From assembly GCF_910591885.1 (NCBI RefSeq), contig NW_025963548.1, positions 2,285,501 through 2,349,500 of the forward strand: a stretch of DNA of 64,000 nucleotides, read 5' to 3'. A model generated the notes under the pieces. That model saw only the letters and a program-made list of their open reading frames with translations. It made no database searches and was not told the DNA's origin. A program made the translations under genes and the position numbers. This document shows positions 9,171 to 20,243 of this stretch, one piece after another. The stretch's first letter is position 1. Every line of letters starts with the position of its first letter. Source of the stretch: Bombus terrestris. Lineage: Eukaryota > Arthropoda > Insecta > Hymenoptera > Apidae.

Positions 9171-12100
9171 AAGACGACGGCAAGGGTGATCGTCCTGAAA
9201 AATAAGGTTTTATTCCGTTACCGTGGATTTTCTTAACTCGATCTCTAATGAGAATCTCATAATACGGTGTCTTGACTGATTTAATAACGTAGGGTCCTAA
9301 CCATTCGTCGTCCAATTTATCCGACTTATGATCGTTGTGAAGGAGTATACGATCTCCTTCCTTAAATAAGGTTTGAGTTCTAATGATTTTTCTTGTCTGA
9401 TCTCTCATGTACCTCTTTCTACTTTGTTCAAGAGTGTTCTTCGCTATCATTCTATATTTTTGCAATTGTTTTTGCCATAGTGCAAACATTTCTTCGTAGG
9501 TGTAATTGGAAGTTCGGGATACGGAAGACGGTAGGTTGGCTTTTCTTCCAAATGTTAGTTCGAAGGGTGAAAATCCAGTTGCATCGTGTATCGCGGTATT
9601 ATACCCTAGGCAAATAAAGTCTAATACCTGACCCCATTCTTTATTAGAATCGTGTAGGCTCGTGCGAATCATGTCTTTTACTGTGGCGTGTGTTCGTTCT
9701 AAGGATCCATTAGATTGAGGATGAAAACTAGTGGTCTTTATATGTTTGATTTTAAATGCTTCCTCGAATTTTTCCATTAGTTCGCTAATAAAGTTTCGTC
9801 CCTGGTCTGTTTGTATCGTTTTGGGTGCTGACAAGATGTAAATGTAGTGATGTAGTACTGCATCGATAATCGATTCGGTTCGTTGTGTTTTCAGTGGTAC
9901 TAAAACGAGATATTTCGTTAGGTCATCGTGAATCGAAAGAATGTATTGATTTCCAGGTGTGGTTTTAGGCATCGGACCAATTAGATCCATGGCTATCTTT
10001 TCGTTTGGTTTTACTGGTGTCTGAGGAATTACGGGTTGTTCCTTGGGTCTGATTCTAACTAGCTTTTGTCGTTGACAAGCTTCGCAATTTTTTATAAAAT
10101 CTTCTATCCTCTCCATGAGGCGTGGGATTTTGAATTGGTCTTTGATTTTACTATATGTCTTTTGAATACCCAAGTGTCCACTAATGTCGTTATGGTTTTC
10201 GCGTATAATGTCTAGAGCTTGTTCGTCAGTTATGGTTCGTATTGGTTCGTATGCAAAAGTTATTTCTTCAATTTGGTCATTATTAAACATGAGTGTTACT
10301 TTGATCCTAGCTTTTTCGGTTTCGGTAAAACTATTGTCTCCTATCCCAATTTTCTTGCGTTTCTTGGTTAGTTCAAAAATTTTTCGAATCCAAGTATCTT
10401 TGTCGAATGGACCTAATGTTTCTCTATTCAATTGATAGAAGGTGTGATCGTTTGGCGTGATTTTAAGTCGTCTCGGGGGTGTCGCGTCTTCTGACCATGT
10501 GTTAAAGTGTTCTACAATATTTTCGGAGTTTGCAGGTGTGTCTGGGACTGATTTGTCGGTAATTTGGTAAATTTTTCTGGAAAGTGCGTCGGCTGCTGTG
10601 TTCTCTTTACCTTTGCAATACTGAATATCGTACTCGTATTCTTCGAGTTTAAGTCTCCATCTAATCAAACGCGAAGAAGGGTCTTTGCAATTTCTGAGCC
10701 AAGTGAGTGCTTGGTGATCGGTTCGAATAACGAATCGTCTTCCTAACAGGTATTGCCTGAGTCTTTTAACTGCCCATACGATAACTAATAATTCCTTTTC
10801 TGTGGTAGAATAATTTTTCTCTGGGGGGTTGAGTGTCCGTGATATGTAACAACAAGGATGTCCGTCTTGTGATAAGATTGCGCCTATTCCTTCATTGGAA
10901 GCGTCTGTGGTGAGTGTGAATGTTTTCGTCAAGTCTGGGTATGCTAAAACTGGGGCTGAGTATAGCTTTTCTTTTAGTGTGTCAAAGCTTGTCTGTTGCG
11001 TTTCTGTCCATCTAAAAGGATTGTCTTTCTTTGTGAGATCTGTTAATGGTTTGGCGAGTTTGGAAAAGTTTTTAATGAATTTTCTGTAGTATCCGGCTAA
11101 TCCGAGAAATGACTTTACGTCTGTTGGTGTTTTGGGAATCTTAAAGTCTTTAACTGCGGAGATCTTTTTAGGATTTGGCTTTATGCCCTCGTGTGTTATG
11201 ACATGTCTAAGTATTCTAATTCAGGTTTTAGAAATTCGCATTTGTCGGGTTGGATTTTTAGTCCTAACTCTTTTAATCTTTGCAATACTATAGCAAGGTT
11301 TTCATTGTGTTGTTGAATTGTACTACCGAATATTATTATGTCGTCAAGGTATACAAAGCAGTATTTGTTCAATAATCCTCGTAACGCGGTATCCATCATG
11401 CGTTGGAAGGTGGCTGGGGCGTTTTTTAAACCGAATGGCATGCGATTATAGTGACAGTGTCCCTGAGGTGTGCTAAAGGCTGTATATTTCTTTGAGTCGG
11501 GGTCCATAGGTATTTGATGGAATCCCGAAGATAAATCTAGAGCAGAGAAGAATTTGGCGTTGCCTAATTGTGATAGAATGTCGTCGATTGTCGGTAGTGG
11601 GTAGGCGTCTTGATCGGTAAGTTCATTTAATTTTCGAAAGTCGATAACTATACGCCATTTCTGTTTGCCTGATGCGTCTGATTTCTTGGGTACTACCCAT
11701 ACTGGACTGTTGTAAGGAGAATCTGATTCTTCAATGATATTTTTATCTAACATTTTTTTCATTTGTTTTTCAATTTCTGCTTTATGGGCTTCGGGAGGTC
11801 GGTACGATTTGGTATTGACGATTTTGTTTTCGCGTAGGGTAATAGTGTGTTTTGTTAGGTTAGTACAAGGTAGGGTATCGGATTCTAGGTCAAACACGTC
11901 TATGTAATGTAGGAGGATCTTTTCGATAGGAATAAGAAGTTTGTCTTCAATATGGTCTAGTCTAATTATTTGTTTCATTTTAGCAATTTTATCGAGATCG
12001 TGTTCATAAGAAAGATCATTAGTGATTATAGTTGGTTGCTCATCAGTATTGCAGAAACATACTCTCGTCGGAACTTTATCCAGATAAATTGTTTCGATTT

Positions 12101-12475
12101 CGGTTTGCACTGGGAGAATGGTTTTCGGCGCCTGGAAAAATATTTCGTTCCCGTTTAATTGTATTGATTCGTTGTTAATTCGATATGAGTAGTTAGAGAG
12201 CATAGGTAAACCAATTATTCCGTCTTCTATTAAAGGAAAATCGTCTGGCACAACGTGAAATGTGTTCATGATGTTAAAGAATTGAAAGTCTACTGTTTCG
12301 TCAGTTTGGTATTTGTCATTGCCCATGTAAAATGTTTTAGCTACTGTCTTTTTAGGTTTAAATATGGCACTTGATCTTTTAACTAAATTTATTCCTGCAC
12401 CGGTATCGATTAAATATCGTTTGATTTCTGTTCCCGATCGAACTCCAATGGATAGAAGTTTTCCTGTTGTTGCGT
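9151..12475 (-). pseudogene. Gypsy-B pol (protease, RT, RNase H, integrase) with a frame break
   Basis: Protease (LIDTGAGINLV) begins near 12475 in the -1 frame and overlaps the end of gag, the usual retroviral arrangement. RT (SALDLSSGFHQIP, YLDDIIIFG) runs to about 11205. There the frame is lost after LEYLDMS at a TCATAA, whereas Gypsy-A reads on, so a single-base deletion is the simplest explanation. RNase H (TTDASNEGIGAIL, ADALSR) and integrase (HLGIQKTYSKIK zinc finger, DLIGP, TDQGRNF, NGSLERTH) continue in the next frame to 9151. Apart from the break near 11200 the enzyme motifs look complete. Confidence 0.88.
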
Positions 12476-13759
12476 GTACTCGTACGACGTCTCTCGAGGT
12501 TCTGGTAGCGCTGTTTCCTCTTCTCGTCCCGCATTCTCCATGTTTATATTGTAGCTGCGCGGTGGCGGAAGATTTCGCTGGCTGGCCGGTTGAAAATTTC
12601 GGCAGTAATTTGCGGTATGTCCTATTTGGTTGTACTTAAAACACTTCATTCTTCCTCCGTTGTTTATTTGAGTGCTTGTCGGCAGGCGATTGAGCGTAGT
12701 CATCGGACCGCTCCTAAGTGGGGGTTTGCGTTGTGACGAAACATTCCCTCGGGCGAATGAGTGAGCTCTTATTTGCTGCCTGCACTGATTTCCGCGGTTT
12801 CCCTCAATTTCTCCGATTAATAGTTCTGCTTCGAACGCGGCATCTTGTGCTTCTTGTAAGGTGCGCGGTTTCATGTTTGATGTTCTGATTTCTATCTCGG
12901 GTTTTAAATTTAGTATGAACGTTTTGGTTGCGCGTTCGTTCTCTAGGTCTATCGCGACTGCTCGTCGAATAGGATCGCGAATTATCTGTTGCAATGCGTA
13001 TATAAGTTCATTAAGACCTTGTCGAAATCTTTTGACGTATCCGTGTACTGATTCGTTAAAACTTTGCCGAGTTCTTTGTAATTTATCGCGTGCACCGTTT
13101 GAGGTTACGCTAATCGATACGAACTTCCTCAGATTTTCGAATAAGGCGCCGTACGTCTCGATAACCGAATGTCTAATGCCTCTTTCGGCTTCGCCGACAA
13201 TGCGTTTGGTTAGAATTAATTTCAATAAAGCACGCTTTTCCTTACATTCCGATCTAGCTTCGCTTACCCGCTTGATGAATCCCTCCACTCCAATGTCATC
13301 TTGACTGTTGAGGACTGGGATGAACTCGATGCTGGTTTTCGCGTCGAACATATGTCGTTCGTACGAGGCTGATTCTTCTTCCTCATCCTCGGAGTTGGCT
13401 GGGTCGGAGGTTTCTGGAGTTTCTTTGATCCGAACGCGTTCTTCCGGAGATTTCACTATGCGGGTGTCCAGAGTAGTGCTTCTGCTGGCAGAACTAGTAT
13501 CGTCTGTTATAATTGAGTTGAACTCAGACGTATCTACGGAGAATTGTACTCCTAGCTTGAGTTCGGCCACAGTCTTCCCTATTAGTTCCATTTCCTTGAT
13601 CCGTTGAGTGCTTTCATCGCGGATTAGTTTATACAAATCATTTATAACTGCCTTATGTTCTTCGTGCTGGCGCTGCATCATATCCAAAATTGCCCGCTGG
13701 TTTGGATCACCGCTAGTCGAAGCGACAGGTGTAACTTTCTTATCGTCCCTTTTGTCCAT
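12410..13759 (-). CDS. Gypsy-B Gag polyprotein
   Basis: The 449-codon gene starts at the ATG at 13757-13759 (MDKRDDKK), soon after the primer-binding site. It has a coiled-coil-prone N-terminus, an acidic linker (EDEEEES near 124-130), and a capsid-like region from about 140 to 320. A single zinc knuckle near 373-386 reads CFKYNQIGHTANYC: the second cysteine is tyrosine (residue 376), so metal binding is probably lost. Gypsy-A has the full CCHC at this place. The 3' end overlaps the protease frame by at least 60 nt in the -1 phase. Gag builds the particle and packages RNA. Confidence 0.9.
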   Translation of the reverse strand: MDKRDDKKVTPVASTSGDPNQRAILDMMQRQHEEHKAVINDLYKLIRDESTQRIKEMELIGKTVAELKLGVQFSVDTSEFNSIITDDTSSASRSTTLDTRIVKSPEERVRIKETPETSDPANSEDEEEESASYERHMFDAKTSIEFIPVLNSQDDIGVEGFIKRVSEARSECKEKRALLKLILTKRIVGEAERGIRHSVIETYGALFENLRKFVSISVTSNGARDKLQRTRQSFNESVHGYVKRFRQGLNELIYALQQIIRDPIRRAVAIDLENERATKTFILNLKPEIEIRTSNMKPRTLQEAQDAAFEAELLIGEIEGNRGNQCRQQIRAHSFARGNVSSQRKPPLRSGPMTTLNRLPTSTQINNGGRMKCFKYNQIGHTANYCRNFQPASQRNLPPPRSYNINMENAGREEETALPEPRETSYEYTQQQENFYPLEFDREQKSNDI

Positions 13760-13937
13760 TTCAGAGTAATAGATCGTCGGAGTCTGACGTTATCGAATGC
13801 AATCGATCGATCCTTTTAGAGGAAATGGTTCTACTTACTAATAAAACCGTTTTTCGTAGTCCAGGTTGCTTGATACACCTTTGGTCGGATGTCCCGTAGG
13901 CCAAAACCGTAATCTTGTTTTATCCAACGTTGATGTA

Positions 13938-13954
13938 TCCTGGCAGGATCGCCA
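13938..13954 (-). promoter_or_regulatory. Gypsy-B primer-binding site, tRNA-Arg type
   Basis: Three bases from the inner edge of the 5' LTR, the plus strand reads TCCTGGCAGGATCGCCA. This equals the 3' end, with CCA, of an insect tRNA-Arg (ACG anticodon) as I recall that sequence, so the minus strand is complementary to it over 17 nt. It primes minus-strand DNA synthesis. Confidence 0.7.
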
Positions 13955-13957
13955 AAA

Positions 13958-14334
13958 TGTCACGTAAAATGAGAAAGAAATTTAAAGGAAAGAAGAAAAC
14001 TTTATTTTTTCCTCGTTTATACAATTCTGAACTCTAGCCGTGGCCGTTCGAGACTGAGGCTCTTACAATATTTTCTTACTTTCGGTGACATCTGTTTCTT
14101 CCTTTGTTTTTCATCCTTCATTATCCCCACTACCCTGTAGGCGTACGTGACTGTTGCTACGCTTCTAGAACATTCGGTGGAAGGACCGTTAGGACATAGA
14201 TGAACCCTCAGGTACTCCGGCAATATACATTGTCGCCAAGGTCGCCATGTATAATGTTCAAGTACCGGCTGTCTGGAGAATGTTTAGAAGTGGTCGCCTA
14301 AGGTGACGTCAGGGCAAAAGAGTTTGTGGTTACA
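13958..14334 (-). repeat. Gypsy-B 5' LTR
   Basis: It is 377 bp, pairs with 6955-7331, and is flanked outside by the target duplication CTAT at 14335-14338. Confidence 0.93.
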
Positions 14335-15151
14335 CTATCCATGTGCCTGATCTTAAGTTACCATGCTCGCTCGTGCCGGTTGTTGATTGACGATGGAAAT
14401 TTCCACGTCCCCTGCTCGTATTTCCTTTGTTTCCTCTTCCTCTGCTGCGACCACGTGTTGACCCACGCCAAAAACTGTTACTGCTTCCCGCTTCGACGCC
14501 ATTTTGACACTCTCTCGCAGAATGTCCTACTCTTCCACATCTGAAGCATCCTTCCTTTTTTGCAGAAAAGGCGTTGGTTTGCATTTCTCCTCGATTGGAC
14601 TTATTCTTCTTCTCAGCTACTTCAATTTTATTTGTTACATATGCTACCGTTTGATTTTCTGCTTTCAGTGCATCTACTATATCCGCTATGTAGGTGTATT
14701 CTTCGGGTAACGTATTCAGCGTGAAATTTAGTTTTTCCCTCTCACTCACTTGTGCACTCGCACATTTTAATTCGTATATTAATTTTTCGAAATTACTAAA
14801 AAACGATGCTTAATCAATGTAGTTCTCAAGTCTTATCTCTTCCAATCTCCTTCTGCATACGATCTGTAGTGCCGTCGAATCTGTCAAGTACATTTCATCA
14901 AACTTTTTCACTATCTCATACGCCGTTTTTTCTTCTCTAATATATTCCAATTGTCTATTTGTGACGGCACTATAAATAATATTTATTGCCTTCAGATCCT
15001 TCTTGTCCCAGTCTTCATTGTCTGTTTCTGTCTTCACCCTAGTTGTGACAATCTCGCATTCTTTATATCTGAGAAACATCGTTATTCTTTGCTTCCACAT
15101 ACCGTAATCCTCACCATCGAAAATAGGTATCATGATTTCCGATCTTTCCAT
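14335..15151 (-). pseudogene. Copia-1 gag (5' half of the element split by Gypsy-B)
   Basis: It starts MERSEIMIPIFDGEDYGMWK at 15151, the usual copia gag opening. The frame ends at 14810, where a TAA interrupts it, and resumes for a second stretch (14330-14749) containing the knuckle CFRCGRVGHSAREC and an RG-rich tail. It stops at GTWI, where Gypsy-B inserted, and the continuation is at 6147-6954. Compared with Copia-2 (31291 onward) the opening residues are intact here, whereas Copia-2 has a frame change there. Confidence 0.88.
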
Positions 15152-15326
15152 TTTAAATGACTCCTTATCTCTTACTCAAGCGTTCCTACGTGCACGAAGT
15201 GTATTTTTCCTCTTTGTAACCTTTGAACGTTTCTTTCCTTACTGAGAACTCACTCGAACTAACTCGCAATATCGAAAAACGCGCACTAAAATAACTTGCA
15301 AAATTATGAACCACGCTCTGCTACCA

Positions 15327-15571
15327 TGAAAAGATAGAGAATAGATTCGGAAATACACATAATTCCCTTTACTTAGCACACAACTGTTATACATATATCT
15401 TATACTCTTAAGACCTCAAAATCCTACTTGCACGCACGCCTGTTGTTAACCGACTCTTCCAGATACTTCTAACGACTGGCTCTTGTCTTTTGTCTCAACC
15501 AAAACCCGGACGTCCTCTGACGCTTACACACACATTCACATGTACAGTGTAAATGTATCATATTCCCAACA
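15327..15571 (-). repeat. Copia-1 5' LTR with adjacent tRNA-iMet primer-binding site
   Basis: The 245-bp LTR starts TGTTGGGAATA in element sense and ends TCA. Directly inside (15315-15326) the element strand reads TGGTAGCAGAGC, complementary to the 3' end of initiator tRNA-Met, the usual copia primer. Outside lies satellite DNA, with ATTCC (element sense) at 15572-15576. Confidence 0.9.
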
Positions 15572-16385
15572 GGAATAAATATTCAGATCAACGTGACTAC
15601 GTTTCGATTGCAGGTATGTAGACAATTCGATGCGCGTTATATTCCATATCTGATGCCAAGTACAGTGCACATCATCCGGTTTACGCTATGTAAAATCTGG
15701 ACCCAGCCAGATCCAGCGTTGTTGCAGTTTCGTATATTCAGGATTAAGTATTCAAACCGACGTATCTCCGATTCTATGGCACATATGGCTACAATTAGAG
15801 GCTCGTTTTACACCAAATTTGCTGCCAAACACAGTGCACGTTATCCCGTTTGATGCATGTAAAATCGGGACCTAGCCGAACCCTGCGTATTTGCAGTTTT
15901 ACATATTCAGTATTAAATATTCGAACCAACGAATCTCCGTTTCTATGGCACACTTACAGACAATTCGGTGCGCGTTATATTTGACATCAGATGTCATATA
16001 CAGCGCACATCAGTAGGTTAGCGTTTTGTTCACTCTTGTCTCTGTCAAATACACCATAATTGCAGTTTAGCATATTCATGCTTGAATATCGAAAGCAACG
16101 TATCTTCGTTTCTATGGCAGATATGACGACAATTCGGTGGGCGTTATGCTCCTGATTTGCTGGTGAGCACAGGGCAGATCTTCCGATTCTATCTTCTCTT
16201 CCAACTTATGTCTTCTCTGGTCACTGACAGATTCAGCGTAATTGCTGTTTTGCATATTCATGCCTAAATGTTCAAACCAACGTGTCAGCGCTGCTATTGG
16301 ATACATGTCGCAAATGCGATGCGCGCTATACTCCACAATTACAGCCAAATACAGTACTTATCCGGTTTGCGCTATGTCGACTGTA
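15572..16385 (+). repeat. Satellite array, ~168-bp monomers (about 5)
   Basis: Degenerate tandem monomers share landmarks such as a GCATATTCAGGCTTAAATAT opening, an ATTCGATGCGCGTTAT segment, and a CTGCCAAATACAGTGCACAT segment. The spacing of the opening motif is about 168-170 bp. This array resembles 60960-61665. Confidence 0.85.
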
Positions 16386-17335
16386 TTTTCGAGCTATCGC
16401 GGGGGACGCGGTCGTTTGAATACGCGTCAATGGGAGTCGTAAATTCCCGTTACGATTGGCATAACCGACACCACGAATAGTTCGATCCCCGTATTTCGCT
16501 TAGGATAATAGGTGTAGTCGTTGTGGTATAACACTGGGAGTCACAGAGTTATAAAAAACATACGTATTTCCAACGATTTATACAATCACACTGAGTAAGA
16601 ACGCCGTTGCTTAAGATACAGATAACGAAGAGAAGGATTATTCTTAGATGAGAATGTGAGCTATAGGAGCTCTAGGTCCGTGAGAGCTGTAGGAGCTGTC
16701 GGACTTCTGGATACTGTGAGAGCCATAGGAGGCTCTTGGAGATATAGGAACGGTGAGAGTTATAGGGATTGCAGGAACTCTAGTCACCGTGAGAGATGAT
16801 GTAACTCTAAAGTTTATTCTGATGTGAGTACGAAGCTCGGTATGGGTGTGCCCTTTGAACGAAGAACGCGGATTCGTTGCTTACATTGTTAGTTAGGAAA
16901 GTGAGGGCAATGATCCGCGATGCCGATTGGTTATGACTAATGTTAGGAAGGAAGAGAGGAGGAAGAATCCTCCTACCAACGTGGGTCCTAGGCGACATTG
17001 TTTATGGGAAAACTCAGATTTTCCGTTAGGTAGATGTCCGCTTTTTGCGTCAGGCCACTACCCGCTTTCTCCGTAATTCTTAAGAGCGCGTAATAAACCC
17101 AAGGACCTTTCTAAAAACGGACCGACAACACTTCTAGAATTAGAAAGTCTTTTCGGACAAACAGATTGACTTAGACCATATGTGCGAACAATGCAGTTAG
17201 GATTTCATCTTTATGGTGGGTCCTTGGGCCTATGGAGGATTCGAAGGATGGCACGTGGACCGGTGGCTGTCAAGCCGCGCGGGATTGAGTGTAGATGTGT
17301 TGCGCGGCGGAACATCGACTCTGGTCTCTGTTATA
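16386..17335 (+). repeat. Non-satellite block duplicated at 61666-62690, including a GTGAGAG minisatellite
   Basis: The first ~150 bp (containing AAATTCCCGTTACGATTGG) also occur, more diverged, at 18719-18884 and inverted at 45411-45569. Positions about 16660-16800 are a degenerate minisatellite built on GGAACGGTGAGAGTTATAGG-like units. The remainder (about 16800-17335) has the layout of the Gypsy-C LTR family (for example a CGGATTCGTTGCTT segment and an AATAAACCCAAGGACC segment) but is strongly diverged. I see no gene; short open frames here are not conserved as protein. Confidence 0.6.
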
Positions 17336-17668
17336 TGCCGTGTAATTGTTGTTTTACAGATTCAGACTCAAATATTCATCTCCACGTATCTCGTTGCTGT
17401 TGCTGATATGTCGACAATACGATGTGCCTGGTACTCCACATTTCTTGCCAAATACATCGCTTACCAGCCAGTTTGCGCTATATCCACACTGGTCCCAGAC
17501 AGATCAAGCGTATTTGCAGTTTTGCATAATCAGGATAAAATATTCATACCCACGTATCTCCGTTTCTGTTGCAAATATGTTGACAATTCGATATGCCTTA
17601 TACTGCACATTTGCTGCCAAATATATTGCACACCAGCCGTTTTTTCACTATTTCAACTGTTACCTTGC
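17336..17668 (+). repeat. Satellite fragment, two monomers
   Basis: Two ~168-bp monomers start with a CAGATTCAGACTCAAATATT variant of the opening motif. The first matches 62690-62868. Confidence 0.75.
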
Positions 17669-18394
17669 GTGATAGGAACCGTGCGACGTCCGTCGATATT
17701 TAGCCACTAAGGGGCCGCTGACCGTTATTTACACCCTATCAAACCTAAGGACCCACCATAAACTTAGACTTTTTAAGTAATTCTAGATGGTCCCTTTCTT
17801 CTTGCACGTCCAATTTCTTAAAAGTTTTTGATTGATGTGTATTCCTTAGAAAAGTCCTTATGTTTATTCTACGCTCTTACAAATTATGGAAAAGCTGGTA
17901 GTTGAGTAATGGGAAAACCGGTAATTATATAATATTAAACCGGACATTTATCTGATGAAAATGTGTGTATTTACCAATGAACAAGGTCATCCATGAGCCA
18001 CATTGGTAGGATGCTTACTCCTCCTATCTTCATTCATTAACGCTGATCATACCCAATGGGTATCGCGAATCTTTGTCCTCCCTTTTCATAAAAGAAAGAG
18101 TGAACAACGAATCGGCTTCCCTTGATCAAAAATTACCTACATACCGAGCTTTCCTCCGTAAGTATATAAGAGGGGAATTCGAGTTATATCACGGTTCGAA
18201 AACTATCTACACCCATGACTTCTTCGAAGACCACCTATCTATGCATACTCAATCTAGGTTTTCAGATCAGTCAATATATCTACCCGGATTCTCTCATATC
18301 AGATCAATCCATTTCTTCGTCACCTATACCTTAATCGGCGGAGTTACTAACTTGTGCTGTTGTATAAAGTTGTTGGAAATACATACTTCATAAA
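17669..18394. other. Unassigned AT-rich stretch, no gene seen
   Basis: 17690-17850 contains a diverged piece of the Gypsy-C-type LTR (CCTAAGGACCCACCATAAAC). The rest includes an AGTATATAAGAGG TATA-like motif near 18162 and an open frame of 106 codons at 18073-18393 with no recognisable domain. It may be an old solo LTR, but I could not find its ends. Confidence 0.4.
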
Positions 18395-18718
18395 TATTGA
18401 AATATGTATAATTTTGTGCTGGACTAGGTCCAGTGCGTAGTGGAGATCTTTGTAACGGGATATCACTGTGTGAAGATATGTGTGTGCGCGGCGACTGAGA
18501 AACAGACGAACGTAAACAGTTCTATCGGTTCACAGTCTCCAAGAGGTCGGGTATGAATGAAAGTGCTGAGACTCGTGCAAATGTATATCGATAAATATTC
18601 TAGAAATCGTTTATAAAATAAATATGTGTCTACGTTAATAGTAATGCCCAGCGTAAATTTAATGTTTCCAAAACAATATTTCGGCCATCAAGATCCACAA
18701 TTCCCATCAATAACATTG
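18395..18718 (+). repeat. Solo LTR of the Copia-3 family
   Basis: It is the reverse complement match of the Copia-3 LTRs at 45570-45893 and 50410-50696 (for example TATTTCGGCCATCAAGATCC), with no internal element beside it. Its right flank (GTTGGTCGCAGAGTTATACC) mirrors the sequence next to the full Copia-3 in the opposite inverted-repeat arm, so it appears to be the same insertion reduced by LTR-LTR recombination. Confidence 0.8.
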
Positions 18719-18884
18719 TTGGTCGCAGAGTTATACCGCCGCAACCACCCTATTATATTAACGTAAATCGGGGGATCGATCAATACGCGGCGTCGCTTCT
18801 TAGAATTGTAACGGGAATTCGCGACTCCCGTTGACGCTCTTCCTCGCGATCAGATCTCCCCACGGTTGGACAAATTGACATCAA
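18719..18884 (+). repeat. Short duplicated block, mirror of 45411-45569
   Basis: It is an inverted match to 45411-45569 (for example ATCGGGGGATCGATCAATAC and GGACAAATTGACATCAACTC) and a diverged direct match to 16386-16560. It joins the solo LTR to satellite. No gene is seen. Confidence 0.7.
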
Positions 18885-19428
18885 CTCTGGCCGATGTCAA
18901 ATCCAGGCGTAAACCCTCCATTTTTACATATTCAGACTTAAATATTCAAACCAACCTATATCCGTTTCTAATGCAGATATGCAGACAATACGATGTGCCT
19001 TGTTCTCCACATCTCCTGCCAAATACAGTTCACATCTGCTAGTTAGAGCTACGTCAAGTCTGAACCCTGTCAAATCCAGTGTGATTGCAGATTTGCATAT
19101 TCATGCCTGAACATTCAGATCAACGTATCGCTGTTTCTATTGATATGTCGATATGTCGACAAATGGATGCGCGATATACTCCATATTTGCTGATAAATAC
19201 AGTGCAGATCATACGAATTACGCTATATAAAATCAGTATCGATTCAAATCCAGCTAACTGCAGTTTTTAATATACATTATTAAATATTCAAAACCACGCA
19301 TCTCCGTTACTGTTGGAAATGTGTCGACAATACGATATGCCTGGTACTCCACATTCCTTGCCAAATACATCGCTTACCAGCCAGTTTGCGCTATATCTGC
19401 ACTGGTCCCAGACAGATCAAGCATAAAT
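18885..19428 (+). repeat. Satellite array, about 3 monomers
   Basis: ~168-bp monomers with the standard landmarks; mirrored on the other strand at 44858-45410. Confidence 0.8.
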
Positions 19429-19433
19429 ATAAG

Positions 19434-20150
19434 TCGGGGATGAAATATCACGGGAACGTTCCGTTTGGAATTTTGGGAAAACCCCGTAACATTGTAATCT
19501 AGATTCTAACATAGCTCTAATTAAACAATTGTAGTCATCCAGTCCGATTGTAATTGTTCGAAACTTGTGATACTGCACTTGGCCTCGAGGCGACAACCAG
19601 TCACCGAACGTAGCCGCGGTCAAGGGATGAACGTTTTGTCTAATAAAGGCATGGAGTAATTCTATAGATGTCCTTAAATGAAATAATCGTAGCGGCACGT
19701 GACAGTAAACATTCCAACGGTTTCTGTCCCTTGTCTCGCCACACGCAGACTCTATCCGTCGGATAAGATGATTGTCAGATGTCAACGCATCTCAACAGTA
19801 TATGTTTAGCTAGCCTGAGGACCCGTTATAAACCTTAAGATTTAGTTAATTAAAGTCCTTAACAGTCCTAAACAGGCAAACAGTCTTCGTTCCAACTACG
19901 GGATGATAGGTGAAATCTACTTTTCCACGGACGACGCTTCCCGCTAGCAACGTTCCCTCAAGGGCTACTAGCATCCTTCTCTAACCATCAACATGGAAAT
20001 TGTCCAATTAACAGTAACGTCACTATCAATATCTTTCCGAGCGAAGTCTTTTCTCCACGAATCCGATGTTCCGGTGCCCTTAGACACACCCATCATTGTT
20101 TTCCACTGCAGCATCATCGTGCCGGAAAATCATTCTCTCGTGAGGTCACA
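19434..20150 (-). repeat. Solo LTR of the Gypsy-C family
   Basis: In reverse complement it matches the Gypsy-C 5' LTR (57374-58249), ending in a TTTCATCCCCGACT variant. Matching segments include CGCCTCGAGG, the GAACGTTTTGTCTAATAAAG segment and the TAGACACACCCA segment. A partial copy is at 62877-63240. An antisense open frame of 122 codons (19417-19785) falls inside the LTR and is not a gene. The boundaries are approximate. Confidence 0.65.
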
Positions 20151-20243
20151 TTAGCCAGTAACAAAGAGCCTTAACACTCGGTGGATATTCTATGTTTTGA
20201 CAAAGAGTTTGTTCAGTCCTACCTATACCGTAGATAAGGAAGT

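Larger units (their letters stand above)
6955..14334 (-). mobile_element. Gypsy-B: errantivirus-like endogenous retrovirus with env, nested in Copia-1
   Basis: This is a complete minus-strand provirus with 377-bp LTRs at 13958-14334 (5') and 6955-7331 (3') that differ at about 12 positions by eye (about 3.2%). The flanking 4-bp sequence CTAT occurs at 6951-6954 and 14335-14338, a target duplication inside the copia gag-protease boundary. The order is LTR, primer-binding site, gag, pol, env, LTR. Pol carries a frame break and env a stop and a frameshift, so this copy is unlikely to be autonomous. It is related to Gypsy-A in LTR and pol but keeps an envelope gene that Gypsy-A lacks. Confidence 0.93.

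Noticed and set aside
18073..18393. 106-codon frame as a gene
   Set aside because: No domain, not present in the other copies of the block, and next to a solo LTR; likely chance.
19417..19785. 122-codon antisense frame, also at 62962-63225
   Set aside because: It lies inside an LTR of the Gypsy-C family, is truncated in the second copy and has no domain; treated as LTR sequence.
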